64,000 nucleotides of DNA from assembly GCA_963699805.1 (NCBI GenBank), contig CAVOVH010000002.1, positions 62,001 through 126,000 of the forward strand. Reading direction: 5' to 3'. Below, in pieces: positions 9,229-18,310 of this stretch. Origin of the DNA: JAGTVG01 sp963699805. Its GTDB lineage: Bacteria > Bacteroidota > Bacteroidia > Cytophagales > Cyclobacteriaceae. A model generated the notes under the pieces. It saw nothing but the letters and a program-made list of their open reading frames with translations, had not been told where the DNA came from and made no database searches. The stretch's first letter is position 1, and each line of letters starts with the position of its first letter. The position numbers were made by a program, and so were the translations under genes.

Positions 9229-12036
9229 TTGAAACAGATTTTGAAACATCACAGATGGATTTTTCTGATAAGTATATTCTTGTCCTCAATGGTTTATGCA
9301 CAGGAAACCACGGTCACAGGTAGCATCAAGGATAAGACCAGCGGAGAGCCTCTGATCGGAGTGAACATTACCATCAAAGATAAACTGGCAGGCACCATTT
9401 CGGATTATGACGGGAATTTTACCTTCACAACCCGTACCAGGCCTCCTTTTATTTTGGTATTCAGCAGTGTAGGATATTCGGTCAAGGAATTTACAATAAC
9501 GGGTTCGGTTGAGAACCTGGAGGTAGCGCTCGATCAGCAGATCCTTTTTGGACAGGAGATCGTCATATCTGCCAGCCGGATAGAAGAAAACATTCTCCAA
9601 TCGCCTGTATCGGTTGAAAAGTTAAGTATCCAGGATCTGCGACAGATGCCAACGGCCAATTTTTATGATGGGTTGTATCAGTTGAAGGGGGTGGATATGA
9701 ATGTGCACAGCCTTACATTCCGGTTTCCCAACACACGGGGATTCAACAATGAAAACAATTACCGCCTGAATCAGATGGTGGATGGCATTGATAATATATC
9801 CCCTGGTTTAAGTTTCGCTGCCGGCAACATGTTCGGGATCACTGACCTGGACCTCGAAAGTGTGGAATTGATCGTGGGGGCTTCCTCGGCGCTATACGGA
9901 CCCGGTGGCATGAACGGCACTTTGATGATGACCAGCAAGAATCCATTTGAATACCAGGGATTGAGTTTCAACGTTCAAACGGGGATCATGCATGTGGGAG
10001 CCGATTACCGCGACAATGTGGCTCCCATGTATGATGTAAGTGTCAGATATGCCAAGTCTTTTAAGGATAAATTTGCTTTCAAATTTGTTGGATCGTATCT
10101 CACGGCCACAGACTGGCATGCAGCCGATTATCGTGACCGGACCGATCTGAATGATCCAACCCTTACACGGGAAACCAATCCAGGATATGACGGTGTTAAT
10201 GTGTATGGGGATGACATCATTGTTCCGGTCAATTTGAAGGATCTGGCACCCACCATCAGTGATAATGTATGTCTCCAGCAGGGCCTGGTCCCGGGAACAC
10301 CTGAATACCAGGACTGCTATGAAAGGACCATGGGCATTTTCCCCGATCAGGTGGTCTCCCGTACTGGCTGGGATGAAAAATATATGGTGGATTATGGCAC
10401 CGAGAATATACGCCTCAACGGAGCGGTACATTACCGGATCACCGATGAACTGGAAGTGATCGGAGATTTAAAATACAGCAAGGGAACCAGTGTCTACACG
10501 GCTCAAAACCGTTTTTCAATCCGTGATTTTGACATTTATACCGGCCGGATCGAGTTGAAGAATCCCCATTATTATGTAAGGGCCTGGGGTGTGGTTGAGA
10601 ATTCAGGAGATACCTATGATGCCGGGACTACCGGTCTGTTGATGAACGAGGCCTGGAAACCCAGTGCTCAATGGTACGAAGATTATATAGGAGCCTTCAC
10701 CCAGACCCGGTTGCTGGGAGGTACCGAGGAGAGCGCCCATGAATTCGGGAGGCTTGTGGCCGATAACCGGGATGCCAATGGCAATAAACTGAACCCCAAT
10801 GAACCTGCCCTTCCGCTCCCCGGATCAGAAGAATTCAATACCATCCTGAATGATTTAAGAAACAGGTCACTGAGGGATGGGGGATCGAAAGTGATCGATA
10901 AAAGCAGGATGTGGCAGGTAGAAGCCATGTATAATTTCAATCACCTGATCCACGTGTTCGAATTGCTGGTGGGAGTGAATCACCGGATATATTCCATCAA
11001 CAGCGAAGGAACCATCTTTATAGATAAGCCTGGTGAACCGATCATGATCAATCAGTTTGGCTCCTTTGCCCAGATATCCAAATCGATCCTGGGGGATCAT
11101 GTAAAAATTACTGCTTCTGCCCGGTACGATAAACATCAAAAATTTGATGGCAAGTTTACGCCCCGGTTTTCGTTCGTCTATTCCATTGATCATACCAAGG
11201 AGCATAATCTTCGGGGATCCTATCAGACCGCGTTCCGTTTCCCATCGACTTCCGATCAATGGACGGATTTCCCATCAGCCATCTTTCATGCACTTGGGGG
11301 ACTACCCGAAGTACATAACCTGTATGATTTTGACACCAATCCGGTATATCCTTTATCAGGGCCCAACCCGGTCACGGATGTCCCTGTAACGGATGACGGT
11401 CCTTTTGTCATTCCGAAGTTCGGTCCTGAGAAAGTGACTGCGTTGGAGATTGGTTATAAGGGCCTTTATTTTAACCGGATATTGTTCGTCGATGCTTATG
11501 TCTATCGAAATAACTATACAGGATTCATCGCGAGACAATTACTCGCCCAGAACCCGAATACCCCGGAGGAAATACGTTATCAGACCGTGATCAGTACCAC
11601 GGATCCGGTGGCTTCCCTCGGCTGGGCTGTTGGGGGTGATTTCCGCCTTCCCAAGGGATTTTTCGTAAGGAGCAATGTTGCTTATAATGCGCTGGAATCA
11701 AAATCCTCCAGGGAGGGACTACAGACCCGTTTTAATACGCCCGATTACCGGTTGAATATTTCGGTGGGGAACCGGGAATTTACCAAGAACATCGGTTTCA
11801 GTGTGAACTGGAGGTGGCAGAACAGTTTTATATGGGAATCTGATTTTGGAACAGCAGAAATTCCTGCCTTCTCAAACCTGGACGCACATATTTCCTACAA
11901 GCTGAATGCCCTTAAATCGATCATCAAATTTGGTGGATCCAATATTTTGAATAATTATTATACCACCGCCTTTGGTACTTCACAAATTGGTGGCTTATAT
12001 TATATCAGCTGGACTTTCGACAGTTACCTGAATTAA
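9229..12036 (+). CDS. TonB-dependent receptor with carboxypeptidase-like regulatory domain
   Basis: The protein has 935 residues. A signal peptide ends at AQ (residue 25). A CarboxypepD_reg-like beta-sandwich follows at about 28-110 (VTGSIKDKTSGEPLIGVNI), then a plug at about 115-235 with 'ALYGPGGMNGTLMMTSK', then a long beta-barrel. The start is TTG at 9229; no in-frame ATG lies closely upstream and the TTG gives an ideal signal peptide. The barrel contains large extracellular insertions. It has no SusD-like or DUF4249 partner next to it, so it resembles the FecA/BtuB-like solo receptors more than SusC. The substrate is unknown. Confidence 0.9.
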   Translation: MKQILKHHRWIFLISIFLSSMVYAQETTVTGSIKDKTSGEPLIGVNITIKDKLAGTISDYDGNFTFTTRTRPPFILVFSSVGYSVKEFTITGSVENLEVALDQQILFGQEIVISASRIEENILQSPVSVEKLSIQDLRQMPTANFYDGLYQLKGVDMNVHSLTFRFPNTRGFNNENNYRLNQMVDGIDNISPGLSFAAGNMFGITDLDLESVELIVGASSALYGPGGMNGTLMMTSKNPFEYQGLSFNVQTGIMHVGADYRDNVAPMYDVSVRYAKSFKDKFAFKFVGSYLTATDWHAADYRDRTDLNDPTLTRETNPGYDGVNVYGDDIIVPVNLKDLAPTISDNVCLQQGLVPGTPEYQDCYERTMGIFPDQVVSRTGWDEKYMVDYGTENIRLNGAVHYRITDELEVIGDLKYSKGTSVYTAQNRFSIRDFDIYTGRIELKNPHYYVRAWGVVENSGDTYDAGTTGLLMNEAWKPSAQWYEDYIGAFTQTRLLGGTEESAHEFGRLVADNRDANGNKLNPNEPALPLPGSEEFNTILNDLRNRSLRDGGSKVIDKSRMWQVEAMYNFNHLIHVFELLVGVNHRIYSINSEGTIFIDKPGEPIMINQFGSFAQISKSILGDHVKITASARYDKHQKFDGKFTPRFSFVYSIDHTKEHNLRGSYQTAFRFPSTSDQWTDFPSAIFHALGGLPEVHNLYDFDTNPVYPLSGPNPVTDVPVTDDGPFVIPKFGPEKVTALEIGYKGLYFNRILFVDAYVYRNNYTGFIARQLLAQNPNTPEEIRYQTVISTTDPVASLGWAVGGDFRLPKGFFVRSNVAYNALESKSSREGLQTRFNTPDYRLNISVGNREFTKNIGFSVNWRWQNSFIWESDFGTAEIPAFSNLDAHISYKLNALKSIIKFGGSNILNNYYTTAFGTSQIGGLYYISWTFDSYLN

Positions 12037-12309
12037 GTTGATCCTTGCATCAGGGGGAGGCCAGGGAGGCATCCCTCTTAATTTTTTTACTGCGAAGACG
12101 CTAAGATACAAAAAGGGATACCGTATGAGACCACGAACCTGGGCCTCCGGGCCAGGAAGTAGTCAGGGACACGGGATGAATGCCAGTCATTCACTCATAC
12201 CACTACCTCAAAACCGTGGCAAAAGTACTCCACTTAAATCCGCCGATCCTTGTTAACGCATGAATAATTTTTCATATTTACAGGGCCAAACAAATAACGG
12301 ACAAATCCT

Positions 12310-12531
12310 ATGAAAATTTTCAATAACTGGCCCATGGTGATCATCCTGTGTGTGACATTGGGGCTGGCTCCTTTCAATCCCGAGCCCCATATACTGGGAA
12401 AGATCCGCTGGCTCGCCGGAGGTGCGGTCGGGATGAAACCGGTAGACTGGTTTGACACCTTACTGCATGGAATTCCCTGGCTTTTGCTCTTGCGGCTCAT
12501 TTTTCTGGCAGGTATCCGGATGGCCCGTTGA
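12310..12531 (+). CDS. Small conserved two-helix membrane protein
   Basis: The 73-residue protein begins MKIFNNWP and has two hydrophobic helices (about 8-22 and 52-70) separated by 'FNPEPHILGKIRWLAGG'. I recall similar short proteins in many Bacteroidota genomes, often labelled 'RND transporter' although far too short to be one. The role is unknown. Its TGA (12529-12531) directly abuts the stop of the convergent gamma-glutamyltransferase gene with no spacer. The preceding 273 bp holds only a short Bacteroidota-type interspersed sequence (GCGAAGACGCTAAG). Confidence 0.7.
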   Translation: MKIFNNWPMVIILCVTLGLAPFNPEPHILGKIRWLAGGAVGMKPVDWFDTLLHGIPWLLLLRLIFLAGIRMAR

Positions 12532-14244
12532 TCAGAACCCGGCAGCCGTGTTGTCTCCCCTGGGATCTGCCCCACCTTCCAATCCTTTTCCTGGTATGAC
12601 GAGGATGGCATTTACGCTTCCGATGGATTCAGTTACCTCGAAAGTATGTCCTTTTTCCTTCAGGATTCCCAGTACATTCTCAGGGATCCTTTCGGATTCA
12701 TAATACACCCTGTCGGGTTTCCATTGATGATGAAACCTGCCTGCCGTTACGGATTCCTGCATGGTCATATTAAATTCAGTGACATTCAGCAGACACTGAA
12801 AGACCGAAGTGATGATCCGTGCTCCTCCGGGCGAGCCCAGTACCATAAAAAGGGAACCTTCTTTCTCGACGATCGTTGGGGTCATCGAGCTGAGCATCCG
12901 TTTACCTGGTTCGATGACGTTGGCATCCCCGCCCACCAGGCCGAACATATTGGCGAAACCCGGCTTCACGCTGAAATCATCCATTTCATTGTTCAGGAAG
13001 AAACCAGCCCCAGCCACGACCACCTTGCAGCCATAGTTACCATTCAGGGTAGTGGTGACCGCAACGGCATTTCCCTGCGGATCGACCACCGAAAAGTGGG
13101 TGGTTTCTTCTGATTCCATCAAATTTATATTCCCGGCAAAAATACTGTCTGAGGGGATGGCCCTGGTGAAACTGAAATCCTTCATCCGATGTTTTAAATA
13201 TTCCCCATCGATCAATGGCTCAACCGGTACCGGAAAAAAATCCGCATCTCCCAGATAGGCAGCACGGTCTGCATATACCCGTTTTTCTGCTTCGATCAAT
13301 AAATGAAGGTAATCGGCTGAATCCCAGTTCATGGTATCCGCCTGATAAGGATCAATTAATTTCAAAAGCTGGATCAGGTCGATGCCCCCGGAAGAAGGGG
13401 GGCCCATGGAGATGATCTGATAACTTTTATAATCGGCGATTACAGGATTTCTCCAGATCGCTTCATACTGATCAAGGTCTTCCTGCGTGATAATACCTTT
13501 TCCCCTGTTCATTTCCGATACCAATAGATCCGCTGTTTCACCGGAATAAAAACCGGATCGCTTCCGGTCCCTGATTCTTTTTAAGGTTTCCGCAAGATCT
13601 TTCATGATGACTGTATCTCCCGGATCCCACTGTTCTTTGATCAGAAAATCCGGGATCACCGTATTCGCTTCAATAAAATCCTCCCGGTAATCATTCAGTC
13701 TGGAGGCTTCCCTTTCGGTCAGGATAAATCCGTTTTCCGCCAGATCAACGGCCGGCTGAAGGAGTTCCTCCCATGGCAAGCTACCAAAACGGTCAAAAGC
13801 CAGCACCATGCCGGCTACCGTCCCGGGAACACCTGCGGCCAGGTGACCGCGTGTACTCATTTCATCGATCACCTCCCCATTTTCATCCTGATACATTTCC
13901 CGGTCGGCATTCCGGGGAGCCTTTTCTCTATAATCCAGTGAGGAGAGGTCACCATTCTGTTCACGGATAACCATAAATCCTCCCCCTCCGATATTTCCGG
14001 CGGCAGGATAAACGACTGCCAGCGCAAACTGAACTGCAATGGCCGCATCGATCGCATTCCCGCCATTTTTCATGATGTTCACCCCCACCTCAGATGCCAG
14101 CGGGTGTGCCGATACCACCATGGCATCGGGAGTGATCAGACCTGTGCGTCGGGCTGTTTTGACCGTACAGCCGGAGATCAGAAGGAGCAGGAGGAGTCCG
14201 CCCATGAATACACGCATTAATAAATATGAACCAGGGATTCTCAT
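12532..14244 (-). CDS. ggt: Gamma-glutamyltransferase, lipoprotein form
   Basis: The 570-residue precursor cleaves and transfers gamma-glutamyl groups from glutathione and related peptides. A lipobox (LISGC, Cys26) suggests lipid anchoring in the periplasm rather than a free periplasmic enzyme. The large-subunit motif 'NAIDAAIAVQFALAVV' lies at about 63-78, and the autoprocessing nucleophile should be Thr381 in ETTHFSVVD, which starts the small subunit. 'GPPSSGG' and 'GSPGGARI' complete the active-site pattern. The length is typical. It is 35 bp downstream of the PH-like membrane protein and may belong to the agu transcript. Confidence 0.93.
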   Translation of the reverse strand: MRIPGSYLLMRVFMGGLLLLLLISGCTVKTARRTGLITPDAMVVSAHPLASEVGVNIMKNGGNAIDAAIAVQFALAVVYPAAGNIGGGGFMVIREQNGDLSSLDYREKAPRNADREMYQDENGEVIDEMSTRGHLAAGVPGTVAGMVLAFDRFGSLPWEELLQPAVDLAENGFILTEREASRLNDYREDFIEANTVIPDFLIKEQWDPGDTVIMKDLAETLKRIRDRKRSGFYSGETADLLVSEMNRGKGIITQEDLDQYEAIWRNPVIADYKSYQIISMGPPSSGGIDLIQLLKLIDPYQADTMNWDSADYLHLLIEAEKRVYADRAAYLGDADFFPVPVEPLIDGEYLKHRMKDFSFTRAIPSDSIFAGNINLMESEETTHFSVVDPQGNAVAVTTTLNGNYGCKVVVAGAGFFLNNEMDDFSVKPGFANMFGLVGGDANVIEPGKRMLSSMTPTIVEKEGSLFMVLGSPGGARIITSVFQCLLNVTEFNMTMQESVTAGRFHHQWKPDRVYYESERIPENVLGILKEKGHTFEVTESIGSVNAILVIPGKGLEGGADPRGDNTAAGF

Positions 14245-14279
14245 CTTATATTGGCCGGATCTGTTATGATGATCCGCGT

Positions 14280-14747
14280 TTAAATCGCCGTAATAATAAT
14301 ATCTTTATTTTTTACGATATCAATGATCGTTGATTTTATTTGTTCATTGATCTCGTCATCACGTTCATTCAGTTTAAAGGTTTGGATCATTCCTGATTTG
14401 GCCTGGAACGTGATCTGGTGAATGCCCAGATCGATGGAAGTCAGTTGATCCCAGACAAAATATCTGGAACGGTGGAAGAGATCATCCTTGATCAATATCC
14501 CCTTTTTGTCAAGGTCTACCCGTGGGATGTATTTTGAACCGGGGGAGAGGAGAAAAATTCCACTGGCCAGATAATAAATTCCCAGAAAGATCAGGACGTT
14601 GTTCAAAACGATCATGTATATCTGAAAGGATCTGGTACTAATATTCAGGCTGCCGACCACGAGAAATATCAAGCCGACTGTAATATTGAAACCTCTTCCG
14701 AGGAGTAACGGACTGGTTGCAGGTTTTATGATAAATCTTTTTTTCAT
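14280..14747 (-). CDS. Hypothetical two-helix membrane protein with PH-like domain
   Basis: The 155-residue protein has two hydrophobic helices at about residues 20-36 and 42-68. A small soluble domain follows with strands 'KGILIKDDLFHRSRYFVWDQLTSIDLG', a pattern common in bacterial PH-like membrane-associated domains. No enzymatic residues are seen. It lies 13 bp after the acetyltransferase gene in the same orientation, so probably in one operon with aguB-aguA. Function unknown. Confidence 0.65.
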   Translation of the reverse strand: MKKRFIIKPATSPLLLGRGFNITVGLIFLVVGSLNISTRSFQIYMIVLNNVLIFLGIYYLASGIFLLSPGSKYIPRVDLDKKGILIKDDLFHRSRYFVWDQLTSIDLGIHQITFQAKSGMIQTFKLNERDDEINEQIKSTIIDIVKNKDIIITAI

Positions 14748-14760
14748 GCCAGGCTGGATT

Positions 14761-15366
14761 TTAATTTAAGTATTTTAATCCCATCCTGACAGCCGAATCA
14801 AATTCTTTTGTGCTTTCAATGGATTTAACCGGGATGATTCCTGAAGGGCTTTTATTTATATCACCAATGAATAGTTCCCACCAGCCCACATCCTGGAATG
14901 TTCCCAGTTTATACCCTACCTGATGGAATATTCCCACTTTTTTAAAGCCTAATTTTTCATGAAGCCTGATACTGGCCTCATTGGGCAGCGAAATACCGGC
15001 CAGGCAGTTTGTTACACCCTGGATTTTCAGGAGTTCGATCAGGGTAGTATACAAGGCCGTGGCAATCCTTTTCCTTTTGGAATGATCGTGAACATAAACA
15101 GATAGTTCCTTGGTCCATTGGTAGGCTTGTCTGCTTCGATGATCCGTGGCATAGGCATATCCTGCAATCTGGTTGTCCACTGCACAAACAAGCCACGGAA
15201 GATATTGGAGAATATTTTCCATGCGTGATTGAAAAGCGGGTAATGTGGGGACCTCTGTTTCGAAGGATGCAGAAGTATGCAGTACATAGGGCTTATAGAT
15301 CTCCCAGATTTTTTCAGCATCGCTTTCCATTGCGAGCCGGATGTTTATATTTTGATGGATTTTCAT
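14761..15366 (-). CDS. GNAT N-acetyltransferase (phosphinothricin acetyltransferase-like)
   Basis: Starting at the ATG at 15366 gives about 201 residues opening 'MKIHQNINIRLAMESDAEKIWEIY', the usual beta1-alpha1 of GNAT enzymes. 'YVHDHSKRKRIATALYTTLI' is the acetyl-CoA pyrophosphate loop and 'NEASIRLHEKLGFKKVG' the C-terminal signature. The 'SFETEVPTLPAFQSRM' segment is characteristic of the PAT/MnaT subgroup, which acetylates phosphinothricin, methionine sulfone or similar amines. A longer in-frame start at 15462 exists but would overlap aguA by about 100 bp. The chosen ATG overlaps the aguA stop as TAATG, suggesting translational coupling and possibly an amine substrate. Confidence 0.85.
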   Translation of the reverse strand: MKIHQNINIRLAMESDAEKIWEIYKPYVLHTSASFETEVPTLPAFQSRMENILQYLPWLVCAVDNQIAGYAYATDHRSRQAYQWTKELSVYVHDHSKRKRIATALYTTLIELLKIQGVTNCLAGISLPNEASIRLHEKLGFKKVGIFHQVGYKLGTFQDVGWWELFIGDINKSPSGIIPVKSIESTKEFDSAVRMGLKYLN

Positions 15367-16397
15367 TAGACGGGTTCCTGTTGACATAAACAATGAAAAC
15401 TGCCAAGTCCACGGATCAACATGGTAGAATCGATCCCTATCACTTCCCGGGTCGGGAAACATTGATGGATAATCTCGAGTGCCTTCTCATCCGTTTCGGC
15501 ATAAAAGATGGGAACCACCACGTGGCCATTGGTGATATAAAAGTTTGCATAGGATGCAGGCATGCGCTCATGATCATGATAAACCGGAGGCGGCATCGGG
15601 ATTTCAATGATATTTAATTTTTTCCCATTTGGCAATCTGAATCCGGATAATAAATCCCGGTTGATTTTGAGACGAAGATAATTCGGATCCGATTGATCAT
15701 TTTCCATCATCGTTACTACCGTATCTTCATTCACAAAACGGGTAAGGTCATCAATATGTCCATCCGTATCATCTCCCAGGATCCCATCCTCCAGCCACAA
15801 CACCTGTTCCACCCCATAATAATTGATTAAATATTTTTCAATTGCTAAGGAAGAGAGATCCCGGTTCCGGTTTGGATTTAACAGGCATGATTTTGTCGTT
15901 ATCAAGGTACCTGCTCCATTGAATTCCACCGCACCCCCTTCCATAACGATGTTTACCTCGATGGCCGGGATCTTTAAAGCCTCGCTGATCCTTGCTGGGA
16001 TCTGATTGTCAAGATCGAAGGCATATTTTCTGCCCCAGGCATTGAATTCCCAATTCACAATGAGTTTTTCCCCTTCATCATTCCTGAGAAAGGCGGGTCC
16101 ATGGTCACGTGCCCAGCAATCATTGGTGGGATGCAGATATAGTTCAATTTTCGAAGGGTCGATCTGGTATCTTTCAGCCATATCTCTGACAAATTCGGCA
16201 AGTAAGTCATTATGAACATTGATGGCCACTTTTTCGCTCAGGGAAATGATCCTGATAAATTGAAAAAAAGTATCATATACTCCTTCCATCCTTCCCGGCC
16301 ATGATTCATCATTCAGGGGTAAAGTGACCCATGTTGCCCGGTGTTTCTGCCATTCTGCCGGGAAATAATATCCTGCTGATTTAGGAATAAGGTTCAA
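15366..16397 (-). CDS. aguA: Agmatine deiminase
   Basis: The 343-residue protein is of the PAD_porph/agmatine deiminase family, converting agmatine to N-carbamoylputrescine plus ammonia in the cytoplasm. It starts with 'YYFPAEWQKHRATWVTLP'. It also contains 'NDCWARDHGP', 'GGAVEFNG' and 'DDTDGHIDDL', which supply the substrate-binding acids and the catalytic histidine. The nucleophilic cysteine is Cys336 in the C-terminal 'FHCLCQQ'. The length is typical. It is 17 bp downstream of the N-carbamoylputrescine amidohydrolase gene, so the two form a complete agmatine-to-putrescine route. Confidence 0.93.
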   Translation of the reverse strand: MNLIPKSAGYYFPAEWQKHRATWVTLPLNDESWPGRMEGVYDTFFQFIRIISLSEKVAINVHNDLLAEFVRDMAERYQIDPSKIELYLHPTNDCWARDHGPAFLRNDEGEKLIVNWEFNAWGRKYAFDLDNQIPARISEALKIPAIEVNIVMEGGAVEFNGAGTLITTKSCLLNPNRNRDLSSLAIEKYLINYYGVEQVLWLEDGILGDDTDGHIDDLTRFVNEDTVVTMMENDQSDPNYLRLKINRDLLSGFRLPNGKKLNIIEIPMPPPVYHDHERMPASYANFYITNGHVVVPIFYAETDEKALEIIHQCFPTREVIGIDSTMLIRGLGSFHCLCQQEPV

Positions 16398-16414
16398 TTT
16401 CTGTCCACATTAAA

Positions 16415-17287
16415 TTAATCGACCCATTTTTTTTCAATAGAATGATAGGTGTCCACCCTTCTATCCCTGAAAAAGGGCCAATGAGTTCTCTGGTCCTTGA
16501 TTTTACCAAGGTCGATTTCCTGGACCACCACGGTTTCCTCCTCCTGCCCGGCCTGGGACAGGATTTTGCCTGCGGGACTGCTGACAAATGAATGGCCCCA
16601 GAAATGGGTCAGTTTTTCTTTGCCCACCCGGTTGACAGCCACCACATAGACCCCATTGGCAATAGCATGACTGCGTTGCATACAGATCCAGGCTTCCTGC
16701 TGTGTTTTTCTGGATTCCTGATCCTCATGGTTCTCCCATCCAATGGCAGTCGGGTAAAAAAGAATTTCAGCTCCCATCAGGCTGGTAATTCTGGCCGCTT
16801 CCGGGTACCACTGATCCCAGCAGATCAGGACACCTATTGTAGCATACCGGGTTTTGAAAGTCATATAACCGGTATCCCCGGGAGTAAAATAAAATTTTTC
16901 ATAATACCCCGGATCATCCGGTATGTGGATCTTCCTGTAATTGCCAAGCAATGAGCCATCGGCATCCATTACCAGGGCACTGTTGTGATAAATTCCTTCG
17001 GCTCTTTTTTCAAAGTAAGGAATGATCAGGACAATCTCATGTTCCCGGGCAAGGGTCGATAACTGTAGCATGGTAGCACTGTCTTTTGTTTCCGCCAGGC
17101 TGAAATGATCATAGTTCTCTTCGTAACAGAAGTAGATCATATGGAAAAGTTCCTGCAGGCAGATGATATGGGCCCCCTGATCTGCCGCTTCACGGATCAA
17201 TTTTATGGCATTCTCTACATTCCTGTTTTTATCAGGAACACATTTCATCTGTACAAAACCTGCCTTGATTTTTCTTGTTTCATCCAT
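16415..17287 (-). CDS. aguB: N-carbamoylputrescine amidohydrolase
   Basis: This 290-residue nitrilase-superfamily enzyme hydrolyses N-carbamoylputrescine to putrescine, CO2 and ammonia. The catalytic triad is visible as Glu46 (CLQELF), Lys119 (YRKIHIPDD) and Cys156 (LICWDQWYPEAAR). The sequence 'GYYEKFYFTPGD' is typical of the AguB branch. It is the first gene of the aguB-aguA-GNAT group and is divergent from the ABC transporter pair across a gap of about 320 bp. With aguA it gives putrescine from agmatine; no arginine decarboxylase is present in the window. Confidence 0.92.
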   Translation of the reverse strand: MDETRKIKAGFVQMKCVPDKNRNVENAIKLIREAADQGAHIICLQELFHMIYFCYEENYDHFSLAETKDSATMLQLSTLAREHEIVLIIPYFEKRAEGIYHNSALVMDADGSLLGNYRKIHIPDDPGYYEKFYFTPGDTGYMTFKTRYATIGVLICWDQWYPEAARITSLMGAEILFYPTAIGWENHEDQESRKTQQEAWICMQRSHAIANGVYVVAVNRVGKEKLTHFWGHSFVSSPAGKILSQAGQEEETVVVQEIDLGKIKDQRTHWPFFRDRRVDTYHSIEKKWVD

Positions 17288-17611
17288 ACTTATATCTTCA
17301 TTGGCTTATAAATATCGGGAGAATCACTGACTTACCGAAATGAAAAATGCATTGAGGAATATTTTTGTGTTTTGTATTTTTAATATACAGGTATCCAATT
17401 CATTATTCGGTAGTATTTCAGATCATTTTTATTCATTTTGAAGTTTTTCTGGTATAAATTAACCTGCGATATAATTTTCTATTAATGCCTGAAGACTCCT
17501 GGGAATCACAATGATATGGCAGAATTATTCAATTCATAAAACAGTACATATTGGTTGGATCATTCGAGGGGCATTTATAGGATCAAAGATCTATTCAAAA
17601 AGATATTACCT
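17288..17611. other. Divergent intergenic region, no gene seen
   Basis: An AT-rich stretch of 324 bp lies between the divergent aguB and ABC-transporter genes and should hold both promoters. I could not place a promoter with confidence. A longer in-frame TTG start at 17555 for the downstream ABC protein lies inside it. Confidence 0.5.
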
Positions 17612-18310
17612 GTGAGTATCATTCAAGTCAAAGATCTGGTCAAGACTTACCGGAAGGGAATCACGGAAATTCCTGCCATTGATCATCTATCCTTTTCGGT
17701 TGGGAAAGGCATCTTTTTATCGATCGTCGGCCGGTCAGGATCGGGAAAATCTACGCTGCTTAACCTGGTGGGAGGGCTGGATACGCCCACCAGCGGTTCC
17801 ATTTTTTTTGACGGGAAGGATATTTCCGGTCTGTCAAGGACCGATCTGGCCAATCACCGGCGTTACCATGTTGGAATGATCTTTCAATCTTTTAATCTGA
17901 TCTACAGCCGGAATGCATTGGAAAATGTAACGCTTGCCATGATATTCAGTGGGATCGCAAAAAAGGAACGGAAAAGCAAAGGCATCGATCTGTTGAGGCA
18001 GGTGGGACTGGGGGACAGGGTCTTCCACAGGCCGGATGAATTATCGGGAGGAGAAACCCAGCGGGTGGCCATCGCAAGGGCCCTGGCCAATGACCCGGAG
18101 GTGATCCTTGCGGATGAGCCAACTGGTAATCTGGACAGTCAGACTGCCGCTGAGATCATAGCATTGTTGATCGAGTTGAATCAAAAATACAGGAAAACCA
18201 TCCTGATGATCACACACGATCAGCAAACGGCACAAAAAATATCCCATCGTGTGATCCGTCTGCTGGATGGGAAAATGGTAGAAGATATCCATGTAAAAGA
18301 AATATCATGA
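17612..18310 (+). CDS. ABC transporter ATP-binding protein (MacB/LolD type)
   Basis: From the GTG at 17612 the protein has about 232 residues, beginning MSIIQVKDLVKTYRKG as in this family. An alternative TTG at 17555 would add 19 residues with no family match. The Walker A motif is GRSGSGKST, the ABC signature LSGGETQRVAIARAL, Walker B VILADEPTGNLD, and the H-loop lies in MITHDQQTA. It should energise the adjacent FtsX/MacB-type permease. Such pairs extract lipoproteins, export peptides or antibiotics, or act as mechanotransmitters. The cargo is unknown. Confidence 0.9.
   Translation: MSIIQVKDLVKTYRKGITEIPAIDHLSFSVGKGIFLSIVGRSGSGKSTLLNLVGGLDTPTSGSIFFDGKDISGLSRTDLANHRRYHVGMIFQSFNLIYSRNALENVTLAMIFSGIAKKERKSKGIDLLRQVGLGDRVFHRPDELSGGETQRVAIARALANDPEVILADEPTGNLDSQTAAEIIALLIELNQKYRKTILMITHDQQTAQKISHRVIRLLDGKMVEDIHVKEIS

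Noticed and set aside
12038..12256. 72-codon plus-strand open frame after the TonB receptor
   Set aside because: It runs over a Bacteroidota-type interspersed sequence (GCGAAGACGCTAAG) and has no leader, domain or conserved pattern that I know.
15367..15462. Upstream start for the GNAT protein
   Set aside because: It would overlap aguA by nearly 100 bp and lacks similarity to GNAT N termini; the TAATG-overlapping ATG at 15366 is better.
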